This document shows positions 36,349 through 49,080 of a stretch of 64,000 nt of DNA, piece by piece (within the stretch, counting starts at the first letter, position 1; each line of letters starts with the position of its first letter). The stretch spans positions 186,001 to 250,000 of the forward strand of contig JAQOTA010000049.1 of NCBI GenBank assembly GCA_029532415.1. Direction: 5' to 3'. The position numbers were made by a program, and so were the translations under genes. Under the pieces are notes generated by a model, which was not told the DNA's origin, made no database searches, and worked only from the letters and a program-made list of their open reading frames with translations. The stretch comes from Marasmius tenuissimus (lineage: Eukaryota > Basidiomycota > Agaricomycetes > Agaricales > Marasmiaceae).

Positions 36349-37989
36349 TCAAACAAGTACAGCAAAGACAGCAGTTATCACTGCCAGCGAGACAGGTCCA
36401 AGCGAGATGTTCAAGACAGCTGCATTGTTGTCGTTTCCAGATCCCGATCCCGATCCCGAGCCGCCGTTTCCACCGTTGGGACTACCTTCGGATCCTCCCG
36501 CAGGCGTACTGGTGCGGTTTGCGAGAGTTTGGAAGGCGGCGAAGTTATTCTGGCCACTTTCCACCGCGTTGATAGAGAACACCATTCCTTCATAAGAGTA
36601 TCGAAGTCAGGAAAGGAGATAATTAACATGATGTGTCAAACATACCTTGGCCGCAATGAGGCTGGGGGTTTGTCTGAGGGCAGTAACCCCAGATGGGCGC
36701 GGTCTGTGAGGAGACACTAAACTCAGTCTCTATACGGGGCGATGGAGGGATGTGGCATACGTCGTTGATAGTGAGAACAAAGGTGGGACGGTCTGCGTCT
36801 GGGGATGCTACCGGCTTCCTGAAGAGTAATGTGAGTACGCGACTCTCACGATATCAGTGAATCGACACTTACAATCCAGACTCAAACCCTCCGGTCAAAG
36901 GGGAGCAAGGGGCACTACGTATATTTTTTTGGATAATCAGCAACGACAATCGCCGAGGCATAGGATTGGGACCCACGAGAAGCTAGACTGGGTGACACCA
37001 TGGGCTTTGGGATGGAATTCGAACGTAACAGTATCGCCAATCGCAGCACTAATATTCGACGGTGTAAAGGCAAGGCCATTCAGTCCGACATCGATTTTGT
37101 GGTTTACAGGCTGAGGGGCGAACGTAGGCTCTAATGAATTGGATTGCAATCAGAACAGCTCGTGAAGAGGTATAATGGAAGACTCACGAGCAGATCCTTC
37201 ATAACTAGTGTAGGTGGACACCCATGTGGATCCATCGTGGGTGATGGTCGCGGTCGCGGTGTGCCACGTTTGAGGAGGCGGAGTGACAAATGTATCCGTG
37301 GACGATGCGGTAGCGCTGGTTGAAGTCACATTACCCTGCGTGGCCAAAGCTTTGAACGCCGAGAATGAGTGGGGGTCGCCTTCCACAGGGGGGTTGATGG
37401 CGAATACCATGCCTATACGAGCGAGGACTTTTCAGTAAGCGAACATAATACGTGTATGCCACTCTCACCTTGCGAGCAATGGGGCGCAGGATTTTTCTGG
37501 GCACAATAGAACCATTTGGGAGTAGCGTCGCTAACGGTGAAGACCTCACGAGGCGGGTCAACGGTTTGATTCGGCGGGACTGGCTTGCTGCTCCTACGGA
37601 TTAGCGATAAAAAGGGGTAGCACGAAAGAAGAAGCACGAACAATCCGGTGTTGAATCCACCTGTCGATATCAAGCAGGGCTATGGTGGAAGCCGTTAGGA
37701 GGCAAGCCAGCCAGACGTCCAAGAACACTACTGACCTGGTCAAAGGTTGACTGCGTCACAGTGTGATTCTTGGGGTTACTGAGCAGAATTCATCAGTATT
37801 TGAGAGAAGGACTTTCGGAACTGCAAGGACCGACAAGATGAAGGTAACTGTATCTCCGGGCTGTGCGTTGACCCATTCCGGACTGAAAATCAACTTTGAG
37901 TCTGCCCCGACGGCCACATCATAATTCGCCCCGAGTACTGCAGCTGGGAGAGCGGTGAGTGCGAGGGCCATTTTGAGATGAGAAATCAT
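36349..37989 (-). CDS. Extracellular double-cupredoxin protein, GPI-anchored type
   Basis: Fungal cell-surface blue-copper-like protein. Ten exons, 37989-37835, 37778-37736, 37679-37638, 37583-37469, 37412-37188, 37130-36977, 36914-36873, 36818-36761, 36703-36646 and 36587-36349, give 376 residues. A signal peptide (MALALTALPAAVLG) is followed by two cupredoxin domains. Domain 1 has NPKNHTVTQSTF, PC and WFYCAQKNPAPHCSQGM; domain 2 has HPKAHGVTQSSF, PC and WGYCPQTNPQPHCGQGM. Both thus keep the His, Cys, His and Met positions that bind copper in this family. A Ser/Thr linker separates them. A Gly/Ser/Asn-rich spacer and a hydrophobic C-terminus (SLAVITAVFAVLV) indicate a GPI signal. The intron positions in the two halves are similar, as expected after internal duplication. 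Confidence 0.88.
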
Positions 37990-38089
37990 CGTCGCGAGTA
38001 GTCGTCAGCTGTAAGGTAGACGTAAAAGGACACTGGGAGAAGGAAGAGGGCTGACGAAGCTGATGGATGGCCAAGGTAAGTACCGCTAG

Positions 38090-38097
38090 TTTTTATA
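38090..38097 (-). promoter_or_regulatory. TATA box of the cupredoxin gene
   Basis: Minus strand TATAAAAA, about 100 bases upstream of the ATG at 37989. A strong match to the TATA consensus at a plausible distance. Confidence 0.45.
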
Positions 38098-39039
38098 GTT
38101 CCTCTAGTGTCGCATAGCTACTTCGCCACCAGCTTTCTTCTGCCAGCGTGGTTGTTTGATGTATTTGTGATCGCCCGGCTGTGTGGGACTCAGAGGAATC
38201 CTCGGGGATCGCGGGCCAATGTAATGAAAATCCTATTGTCGCTAGAACAGCATTTCTCTTGATTGGCTGAGAAGCAGCTTGTTGAATCGCCTCAACATAC
38301 GCCTACACCAGTGGATGTGGGCATTGTGGGGCACCCGGGCTTTTCGTGGCTGAGCGTTCCTGGGACGTTCCACAACCTTGGTTCTCTTGACCCCAGCGCC
38401 CATATCGTGGATCAGAATGACTGTAAAACAAGATCCGGAACAGAAAATCAAACGATATAAGCCAATTAGAAGCGGACGGATGTCTGGGCCCATCCCCTGG
38501 AAACACAACTCAATGCAGAACCAGATTTTCGTCCTCCAGAGTACTGGATTTGAGATGACATGGCTAGCAGAGCCTCAACTTGCCAGCTCATCTCCTCTTG
38601 ACTCTTGAGTGCTATATCCTAAATTGAGCCCGTCCAGTGAAACTACTTCAGACGGAATATGGGCAGTTCCGTGTTTTGCACATGTCTCCATCGAAGGAAC
38701 GGGTCCTTTAAGAGCGCTGCTGGGATCAGGATATGTCGTCTACCGTACACCGTGGTTCGTCTTAGAAGACATCGCCCAGTGTTTGTTGCGGATGCTAAGG
38801 AGAAATGACCATTCACTTCCAGAAAGAAAGCAGAGTTGTAAAAGATGAAAGTGAATTCATTTGGCTGGACCGGTGTCTCCGGAGGCCACGGTCCGCCATC
38901 ATTGACAGGAGCAACGAGCCGCGAGGCTCAACTGGCGTCAAAGCTTATTTTACCATGGCAAACCACAATATCCAGTTCATCCGCAGCAATCAATAATCAG
39001 TCAGAAGCGCTCTCTTGCACCCTGTCTCTTGAGCTCACA
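38098..39039. other. Divergent intergenic region cupredoxin-RdRP 2
   Basis: About 940 bases between two gene starts. Frames of up to 88 codons on both strands do not resemble proteins. No further feature was recognised. Confidence 0.4.
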
Positions 39040-42000
39040 ATGGACATCCAGATCGAAAATCTCCCATACATTGTCACCACACTCGAAATCAATAGGTTCC
39101 TAGCTGAGGAGATATTCCACACTGAGGACCTTTTACATTTCTCAGGAGGACGCAAGCTCAATTTTGAGGTGAAAATTGACACTCATGAAGCCAATCCCAC
39201 TAGGAACAAGGGGAGAGCAATCCTGACTGTTCCTACCAAAAAGTCGCGGACAAGTTCTTTGAGCAGGTGAAGGACCTACGCCGGAAGAAGAAGCCGTTGC
39301 AGATCGAAGGAAGGACCTTGCGGTTCTCTATGTTGCAAGATAGAGACGAGCAACAGAACGAGATCGTGGCCTTGAACAGAATTCCTTACGAAGATCCCGC
39401 TGTAGAGGAGCGACATGAAAGGCTGATTTATGCCATTTCTGAACGATCGCTTCCGGTCAAAGCGGTTCATTTTGGAGTTCTCAGCGCTCCTACGGTGTCG
39501 AGCCAGCTGGGAAGGCAGACTAGCCCGAGCCACCATTATTCTATCGAATGGAAATGGGAACAAGCCCAGAGCGGACGACTTGAATTCGACTACAATAATC
39601 AAGCGTTTCGAATAAAGGTGGGCTGCTTTGGTATTGGACATATGTACTGGAATGTACTGATCCCACCAAATGTCCTAACTCTTCAAGCTAGGAGACTCGA
39701 CAAGGGATATCAAGTATAACATCATTTATGTGAAATTGACCAACATCACGAAAATCGGACGATGCTGGGACTTCGGGAGTGCCCGTGAGCCTCTTCATAC
39801 CACTTCCCGACTCCAAAGATATCCTCAAAGTCATCATTCTAGGCATATTCTTCGACACGCTGTGTCCCCCATTCTTTGAAAGTGCATTTTGCTTTCCTTC
39901 GGAGACAGGAAATGCCTTCCAAGACAGTCGTAAGGTCAGAGACCGTACTAGCGGGTTGGACGATGCTCACAAGCGAGTGTCCCCTTATTGTTCAAAACTA
40001 ATGGTTACGCTGTATGACACAGCGTCCGAAGACATACTTCAGGACTTTCAAAACCTCTGCAAAACGGCGGAAGTGCCAAACAGCTTGATTCGGGATGCCC
40101 GGGCTATCGAGGTTGTGGGTAGCTGCGAGGCGGGCTTGAAGCTTGAAGGCCGGTCGTACGTCTCTATTTGCGATGCGGCCTCTCGATGACATTCACACCA
40201 TGATTCGCAAATTCGAGCATTGGCCAACGGTATTCCAACTCGAAACTCTGTTGAGCAACGGTTTGCTAACCACAGCCGAGCTCCGAGCACTGCTGCCGCA
40301 CGTCCAACACGAGAGTGCATCCTTCGATCGCAATCACTTTGCACACTTCCTCCAAGGTTCCTTCAAAAGGGCCCTTACAGACCGCAACCGCCCTCCAAAC
40401 ATGTCTCCAATCGAACGCTTCCGCGAGTCGTGGCGCTCTTTCACACCGAAATCGATCAAATCGTTTTCCAAAGATAATTTCAATTGCTATCATGTCACTT
40501 TCACCCCGACCAGAATGATCTTAGGGGGGCCAGATCCCTCTCAGACCAGCAGAGTCATTCGGCGATATGAAGGGTATGAAGAGAACTTCATCCGTGTCTA
40601 CTTCCGCGAAGAGGACGAGTTGAGGTTCCGTTGGGATCGAGAGGTCGAGGAGAAGCCGTTCCTCAAAGAGCGCGTAGGAGGCCTCCTCAAAAACGGTTTC
40701 TACATTGGGGGCGAAAAAGGTCGTCACTTTGAGTTCCTCGCCTACTCAAACTCCTCTCTTCGTGAACATACGGTCTGGTTCATGTCCCCGTTCGAATACC
40801 CCGTTGAGGATGCTAATGACACGAAGCGCTGCCTTCTGATCAATGCTGAAACGATCCGAGAGACGTTCGGTCATTTCGAAAATATCAGGGAGGAAGATTA
40901 CGTCGGGCAGGACGCCGAATTTGGCTTTTACAAGCAGGACCTCGCCTTGCTTAGGCAACCTTCGAAACTAGCCGCACGCTTTGCCCTGAATTTCACTGCT
41001 TCCATCGCATCCGTATCGATTCGTCGTGACGAGTGGGAGATCGTGCCCGATATCTGCTGTGGAGAGAAATCTATCCATATCTTCACAGATGGGATAGGTA
41101 CGATTTCGGAGGAGCTCGGCAATAGGATTTGGGCTAGTCTCGACGACGGGAGACCCAATCGTGGAGACCGCGCTGTCCAACCCTCGGCGGTACGTGGCAT
41201 CTCTCAACCGCGAAGCTCTGCTGACGGTCTTGCAGTACAAAATTCGATTCCTAGGTTTCAAAGGCATGGTCAGCGTCGACAGGGAACTGGACAGGGCCGG
41301 CGGTAAAATTCAGATGCGACTCCGGCCTAGTATGAGAAAGTTTTCTGGGAAGGGGAGTGGGGCCGACTTCATCGAGATCGCTGGGTGGCGGGGGCGACCA
41401 GGCGTTTCGCATCTGAACAAGTGAATAATTGATCGCTCGGCAGAAACACCTCCTTACGCTCACATTTATGTAGGGCCCTCGTTATGATTCTTGATTATTT
41501 GGGCGTGAGGAGGGATTCATTCCTGACACTCACCGACGACGCGATTCGAGCGACCTACAAGGTTCACGAGTCTCTTTCGGAGAGCTCAGAATTCATGGAC
41601 GAGCACAATTTCGGCTCCAAATACAATCTTTCATACATTCTGAAGGAATCAGCACGGTTAGGAGGTCGCATGGGTAACTCGACCGATGTCCACCCCGGAA
41701 CGCCTGTAGACAACCCTTTCCTTACGCTGATGCGTGATATTGGAGAAAAGCACGTACTCCGTGAAATCATGCACGATGCTCGGGTTCTCATCCCTGGGAG
41801 TCATCATCTCGTCGGAGTGGCCGATGAAGGACCTGCATATCGTGGACAAGCTGGGTACGAGAGCCTGCAATGCCTAAAACCGCATGAAATATTCGGTGTG
41901 TCGAACTAATTCATGCAGCTGACGATCCTTGCACTGATGCTCTCATCACCTATAGTATGCACGCAAAAGCCTGGCGAAACCGAGCCGACGTATCTGGAAG

Positions 42001-43610
42001 GACGTCGCACCATATCCCGCAGCCCAGTTACTCATCCTGGCGATGGTAAGGTCTTCCACCTTCGTAATGATTCCTAGAGGAGGTCCTGAATTCGAGGACT
42101 TAACCAGTGCAACATGTCTTCGCAATCGGAGAACCATCAGCAGACACCATCTGCCTATTCGCGCATCTAAAGAACGTCGTGGTACTTCCTTGCACAGGTA
42201 AGCAACACACCAAGTATTCCGATTGACGCCTGACGACTGGACTACGTTTGCCTGATAGGTCCCAGATCACTTGCTTCTTGTTTGGGTGGTGGCGATCTTG
42301 ACGGGTATATCCTTTCCCCCGGCTTCAACGAATCCTCACTTATCAAATGCCTTCCAGGGATGAATTTGACATTATACCAAACCCCGACTTGATACCCCCC
42401 CAGAGGGCTGAACCTGCGGCCTATCCATCCGTCAAAGCAAGAGATTTAGAGGATCGCAATAGCACCATCGAAGATGTCTGCGACTTTGTGGTCGAATACA
42501 TCCATTCCGATGTCATCGTGCGTGCGGTTATTCTGAAGGAAGGGCACAGTAAACTGATTCCATGCTAGGGCATTCTGTCAGATCGCTTGTTAGTCATTGC
42601 AGGTGAGGTGGCTTTCTGTGTCTATGTGACCTGCTTTGTTTTCTGAACACGTTTCCATGAACACCAGATCAGTCCCAGGTGAGTAAACTGCATTCCTTTA
42701 TCCGTACAACGTTGAGTCGCTGAAATCACTTTCCAAGTGCGGCTTTGACAATACCAAGTGCCGCAAATTGGCCGAACTATGCTCTCGGGTGGGTGGGCCA
42801 GCTTGTTGGACTGTTTAGATATCGAGCTAACATTCCGAGTCACCTTAGGCGGTCGATTATTCGAAGCACGGAAATGCCCTCGACCTGCACAGCGAGGATT
42901 CACCAGATCAATTGCCTACCAAGTTGATACGCTGTAATCCAGACTGGCACCAGGCTGAGGTGTTGGGGCCGAGAAAGATTGACTACGAGTCCACGAGGGC
43001 ATTGGGATGGATGTACCGCAAGGTGTCGAAGGCCATTCCGGAGGACAACTACCTGCAGAGACTTGTTGATGCGGTCAACGCAGGTTCGAAGGAACGTCCC
43101 AATGTTCGCTGGGACCCCATCACGATTCTGATCGAGGCTAAGCTACGAAGCCTGGACATCGAGATGGACTCTACCATCAATGGGTCTCTCCAGAGAGATT
43201 CTACCTTATCAGCGCTATTCAGGAGGTATCGAGATGAGCTTGGTTACATCTGTGCAATTTATCCCTTGCAAAGTGCCCCAAGTGCGAGATTGTTGGAGGC
43301 AGAAGTGGTCATGGGGATAATCTTGACCAAGTGCTCGCATCGAGGCTTGAAGAGAAATCGTATTTGGCAGATGGGATTCCATGTGGGATCTGTGGTCGAC
43401 GGGGTTATAAAGGAATTGGAGTGCGCAGCCAAGGACCTTTCTGAAGACGACATGGCTCGCCAGAACCTCAGAAACGGATGGAAGACATGGAAATTCGTTG
43501 CTAACCAAGCCTTGCTGGAGGACAATTTTGGGGCGAACAGTCTGGCATTGGTGGTGTTGGGATTCTTGCTGAAGAATATCGAGAAGCTTGAAACAGCGCC
43601 GAAGAGATGA
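39040..43610 (+). pseudogene. Second RNA-dependent RNA polymerase, two frame lesions
   Basis: Paralogue of the gene at 1-3790, with the same 13 exons: 39040-39617, 39688-39784, 39843-41189, 41236-41420, 41474-41895, 41956-42045, 42108-42197, 42259-42304, 42358-42517, 42569-42602, 42668-42678 (11 bases), 42738-42788 and 42849-43610. Motifs kept are IFTDGIGTIS, GVADEGPAY, THPGD, KNVVVLP, DLDGD (again split by a phase-2 intron) and the C-terminal helical region. Two lesions break the frame. A run of five A at 39238-39242 lacks one base relative to the frame shared with copy 1. An exact 7-base tandem repeat, CTTGAAG twice at 40135-40148, adds a frameshift. Everything else, including all splice sites, is intact, so inactivation is recent, or the lesions are assembly errors. 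Confidence 0.85.
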
Positions 43611-43905
43611 CAGAACTTGATTGAATGATCAACAAAATCTACCTCTCATCTGTCGCGGAACGTACTAGTACAGGCTGTAATTGTGTTTGTATGTAAAATC
43701 CAGAAGGGGGATGCGAAATGTTGCGCGCGAGTCATTCTGTACGCTCCAGTCCGAGTCGAGTCAACCTGACAGGTGATGACATCGACAGGCCCTCCTTTAA
43801 GAGGGCCAAATCTCCTGCAAAATACTGCTTCCATCGATATCAAGGCTCCGGCCTTTCTCTGTATTCTCTCTCTCGACGAGCTCCGTCTGGAAATCAAAAG
43901 CGAAA

Positions 43906-46570
43906 ATGAGCGCGTCAGCACCGGCACCTGAGGCGACCACGACCAATGAGACAACCGTCACGACACACAAAGCACCAAAAGCTCTTCGACACCCTCTCAC
44001 TAAGCCAGAGGACTCTACACTCATCGCTGCTCTCCATAAACTCGCAAAAAAGTCACCGAAACTCGTTAAACCCCATGCTTATGCCGCACCAGCAGACCCA
44101 GATATCACGGTGTACAGTTGGAAGATGAATGAGTTTAAATATTACGACATTCCATCCCCATTTCCAACGTTGGCTAGAGGAATTTTCACATGTGAAGTGG
44201 ACACGGCGGATGGCGAAACGGGAGAGGTCGATGAAGCCAGCAAGTACCGGATTGTTGTTCGAGGATACGACAAGTTTTTCAACATCGGAGAGGTTCCATG
44301 GACAACTGTACGATTCTGTTCTTTTCTATGTACTTTATTGGATCGAAACTGATCTATCTACAGTGGGACTCTATCACAAACCACACCGCTGCACCATATA
44401 CACTGTCATTGAAATCGAACGGATGCATTATATTCATCGGAGCCCTGACGCCCACGAAGCTTCTCATCACGTCCAAGCACTCTGTTGGGCCCGTAGAAAA
44501 CGTCGGAAAGTCTCATGCTCAAGCTGGCGAGGAATGGTTGAGGAAGTACTTTGCTCAGAAAGGCAAGACGGAGGAAGAGCTTGCCGAAAAGCTCTGGGAT
44601 AACAACTGGACAGCTATCGCCGAGGTGCGTTAGGCCATCCGCTACCGCTTTTACACTCATATCGACGTGTCATTCTCAGCTCTGTGACGATAACTTCGAA
44701 GAACACGTCCTTGCGTACCCTCCAGAGCAAACTGGTCTCCATTTACACGGTCTCAACACTTGTACGAAAGACTTCGCGACCCTCCCGCACTCAGTTGTCG
44801 ACGATTTCGCGGAGGAATGGGGTTTCATCAGAACCAAAACTGTCACTCTCAATTCCATCGCAGAAGTTCGCGAATTTACCGACCAGGTCTCGACAACCCA
44901 GCACTGGGAGGGTGAAGCTGTCGAAGGTTTCGTTGTCCGGACACACGTTACTCAACCACCCGACGGTCGAGGCGAGAGCAAACGTAGCGATGTATCTCCT
45001 TACGCTCCTGGCTCGTCTTTCTTCTTCAAAGTCAAATTCGATGAGCCGTACATGATGTACCGAGATTGGAGAGAAGTGACCAAGGCCCTCCTCAATCAGA
45101 AAGGTGTCTTATCGGAAGCCAGCCTTCCTCGAAACAAGATGAAACGTCCAGAGACGAAAAAGTATGTCAAGTGGGTCATACAAGAGATTAAGCGGGACAG
45201 GAACCAGTTCGACGGGTATGCAAAGGGCAAGGGAATCATTGCGACGCGAGAGAGATTCCTAAAGTACCTGGAAAATATTGGCGGGGTTGCTGGCACCAGT
45301 GAAGAGGGTGAGGGAGAACAGAACCAACCTCAGGAGTTTGGGAAGACGATCATAGTGCCCGTGGCTATACCCGGATGTGGAAAGACCACCGTTGCTGTAG
45401 CACTTGCTCATATCTTCGGGTTCGGCCACACCCAGAGCGACGATGTTCAAGCGAAGAAGCCTGCGCCTGTATTCCTCAAGAATGTCAACAACCTGCTCAA
45501 AAAACATGACATCGTTATCGCTGACAAGTAAGTTACAGCCCCTCGCACTTTTTGCTGTTTCTTGCCTGACTTGACTTTGACTCGATATCAGGAACAATCA
45601 TTTGAAGCAGCATCGCACTCAGCTCCATGAAATCGCTAGATCACTGACGCCACCTGCCCGTCTCCTTGCGCTCAACTGGGCCCTGGACAAACCTCAATCC
45701 ACTATCCATCGTGTTTGCGGTGACCGAATCGTGCTTCGAGGTGATAACCACCAAACTCTTCGCGCCGATGCGACCCCCGGAAAGACCCATGAAACCGTCT
45801 TGTGGCAGTTTATCGGTAACACGGAGCATCTGGCAGCCAACGAAGTAGACAACATCATCGACATGGACCTTGAGCAAGACTTCCCGACGGCCCTGCAACA
45901 CGCCATTGATGGTATATGTGGCGTGCTCAAGCTAGAGAAACCCTCCCAAGAGAAAACACAAGAGGGAATGGACGTCGCTCTGGGCTACAAGGCCACAACG
46001 AAGACGACTCAGGACGAGGCGTCTTCCAAGGCCAAAGCGAGGGAACCCAGATACTTTGCGCTTCTCCCGGAGGTCAGACTCGATGTATTGCTCGGGGAGG
46101 TCTTGGCCGACGAAAGTTCGTGCACCTTGTGGACGCACCTGAGACAAAATGACAGGTTGACATCGCGGCCGCATATCACGCTGGTGCACAAGAAATCGCT
46201 CCCGGACGAAATAGAATTGTGGGAGAGATGTATGGAGCTTCACGGGATGGAGCTACCACCGGTGTTCGAGTTCCAACTGGGCAATGTGGTATGGAACGAC
46301 AGGGTCATGGCCCTCTGCGTGGACGAATTAAAGCTGGTAGAGGACTCGACTCAGGATGGAACGCAGAAGGGAGGGGAATTCGTCAGCAAACTCCGGGATG
46401 ATGTGAGGTCAAGACTGCACATCACTGTTGGGACTAAGGATGAAAGCATTCCGCCTGTTGAAGCGATGGCGCTCGTTGAGGAATGGAGAGCAGGGCACAA
46501 GGAAGGTATCCACTCATTACAGTTTGACTCAGTGACGGTTAGAGGAAGGGTCAAGGGTCTCTTAGGCTAG
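43906..46570 (+). CDS. TRL1: Fungal tRNA ligase Trl1
   Basis: Joins tRNA halves after intron removal and, in yeast, HAC1 mRNA in the unfolded protein response. Four exons, 43906-44307, 44364-44624, 44680-45527 and 45592-46570, give 829 residues, the usual length. Three domains can be read in order. The first is the ligase/adenylyltransferase domain with nucleotidyl Lys in LKSNGCIIF (about K151) and EGFVVR and FFFKVKFDEPY further on. The second is a polynucleotide kinase with P-loop PGCGKTT (about 452-458). The third is a 2H cyclic phosphodiesterase with HITLVHK (about 698) and HITVGTK (about 780). Fungi need this enzyme and animals lack the tri-domain form. No lesions were seen. Confidence 0.96.
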
Positions 46571-46963
46571 ATTTTAGGAGAAGAACGTTATTCCGTTGTG
46601 GGGTCTATGATACAAACTTACTAATGCTGTATTTCCCCTGCTCATCTCATTTATGTCGCTCACTGCTCAGTACATAGACAAAGAATCAAGCAGAATCACT
46701 CTCGAGCACGTACATTACCGGTACGCGTTCCAGGTACTTGGCAGGGGAGGACCTGGGATGCCAGGGAACTTGCTCCCGGACGAATTCAACCCCTTGCACT
46801 GCCACACTCCCCTCCATACGAGCACAAGAAAAATTTTCCGAGCTCGCAATCTGACGCGAATACCACGCAAAGCGGCTCAGCTTTGTCCCAGTTAAATACG
46901 TACGATGAATCCCCTGCTTCTTTCTCTCAACTGTTCTTCTTCCGAGGTTCCATTGGATTCACG
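46571..46963. other. Intergenic TRL1-permease
   Basis: 393 bases holding the TRL1 3' end and the permease promoter and leader. An 80-codon frame at 46653-46895 has no family resemblance. Confidence 0.4.
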
Positions 46964-49080
46964 ATGACCTCTTCAATAAGTTCCCAGGACAAGAAAGACG
47001 GCTTCAACAAGGACCACCATGCCCATGATGAAGCTCACCATCTTGATTCGGACTCTCATGATGGTGAATCGTTCGACAACGTTCCTCAGGAGAACAGGAG
47101 GTTGGGGACGGTCTCTGCGGTCATGTTGGTAGCAAACAGGATGATCGGAACGGTACGCCTGAATTAGTTGACTTTTTTTGGAATATTTGTTCTGAGGAAA
47201 GAATTATGACAGGGTATCTTTGCTACTCCAGCAGGGATCGTCGCATCAACAGGCTCTATAGGACTTGCATTGTTCCTATGGTTGATTGGAGGAATCATAG
47301 CGGCTGCAGGTCTCGCAGTCTACTTGGAATGGGCGACCAGTTTGCCGCGTTCGGGAGGAGAAAAAAATGTGCGTGCTTCGCGATATTTTCTTGAGAGCGA
47401 TACTGACACCCTCTCCAAAATAGTATCTCGAGTTTTCCTTCCAGAAACCTGCGTACCTTATAACCTGCGTTTATGCAATTTACGCAGCACTGCTAGGTTG
47501 GCCATCTGGGAACTCTGTGTTGTGCGTCAAAGCTCTCATTTTTTACGCATTATGGATGCTAATTTATCACATTAGCACCGGTGAAATGTTGCTCAATGCC
47601 GCAAAAACTGATGTCGACCAGTGGAACCAGAGAGGAATCGGTCTTGGGGTTGTCACCTTTGCCCTAATCGTTCATGGAGTCACACCCAAGTTTGGCATCT
47701 ATCTCTCCAACGTATTGGGATTCTTCAAGATTGTCGTCTTGCTGTTCATCATATGCACTGGATTTGCTGCTCTTGCCGGAGTGTGTTCTGCTGTATCTCT
47801 TCGTATATGAGAGAGATCATTGACGCGTCATTTTCATCGTTCGCAGCGTGTTCCAGGAGGATCCCCTCACAATTTCGACAATGCATTCGAAGGCACGAAG
47901 GTCGACGCGAACTCGTTCGTTCAGGCCCTCTACAATGTTATCTGGTCATTCATTGGTAGCGTGTTCTCTCGGATTTGACGTTCACGTTTTTGCTCACAAA
48001 AAACCGCCAGGTTATTCCAATGCATTCTACGCCATGTCCGAAATTCGAAACCCAATTCGCACCGTCAAACGCGCTGCACCCATAGCCATGATTCTCGTCA
48101 CGATTCTCTACATCCTGACGAACATTGCCTACTTTGCTGCTGTGCCCAAGGTACCACCGCATTCCTATATCGTTGTAAGAGGTGAATTGTTGAACGAGCC
48201 TCCTTAGGAAACCGTCCTTAGCTCAAAGCGACTCCTCGCTGCTGAGTTCTTCGGAATTATGTTTGGACCAAGAGCCAACACAGCCATTTCAGTCTTGATC
48301 GCCCTCTCCGCCATCGGAAATGTCCTCGCGGTTTTGTTCGGTCAAGGAAGGATCAACCAGGAGCTAGGACGAGAGGGTGTTCTACCATTCTCGAAGTTTT
48401 TTGCATCAAACAAGCCCTTCAACTCCCCATTGGCCGGTTTGGGTCTCCAATGGCTGGTAACGGTTATCATCATCCTCGGTGTAAGTTTTCTGCACCCCTT
48501 TCTCGATACGTTGCGGGTACTTATGACTATCCCTTTCTCATTAGCCTCCTCCTGGAGACGCTTACAGCTTCCTTCTCAGTACGCTGTCGTTCTTCCCTCC
48601 CCAATTTGAGCACCACCCTAACGCTACCCTATAGACTTGATCTCATATCCGCTCAACGTATTCAATACCCTAGTATCCCTCGGACTTCTCTGGATCTACC
48701 TCCACAAAGACCGTTACAACTGGAAGCCGCCCGTGAAGGCTACTTTACCCGTCGTGTTATTATTCGCATTCGCAAACATCTTCCTCGTCATCGTACCTCT
48801 CGTTCCTCCATCAGAAGGAAACGAACCCTACGAATCGCTCCCGTACTGGCTACACGTCGTTGTCGGGTTCGGGATTTTGGCACTAGGAGGCGTGTATTGG
48901 GTTGTATGGGCGGTGCTCTTACCCAAGTTTGGTGAGTCCTGTCGACCTTCTGCCTCGTCGAGTACCCGTGTACTGATATTGGATGAATGCCCAGGTAAAT
49001 ACCGACTTGTGCACGAGAAAGAAGTCGCGAGCGACGGGTTGACGAGGAACGTTTTCAAACGTATACCGAGATCTGATTAG
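46964..49080 (+). CDS. APC-family amino acid permease, methionine permease (Mup1)-like
   Basis: Plasma membrane amino acid importer. Ten exons, 46964-47152, 47213-47368, 47424-47521, 47576-47780, 47847-47955, 48011-48150, 48208-48480, 48545-48578, 48635-48931 and 48995-49080, give 528 residues. A His/Asp-rich cytosolic N-terminus is followed by about 12 hydrophobic segments. LAT/Mup1 signatures are RMIGTGIFATPAGI in the first helix (split by an intron after MIGT), SFIGYSNAFYAMSEIRNPIRT, GQGRINQELGREGVLPFSKFF and LISYPLNVFN. The 34-base exon 8 codes for PPPGDAYSFLL. The closest described relatives are high-affinity methionine permeases; substrate range is inferred. Confidence 0.9.
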
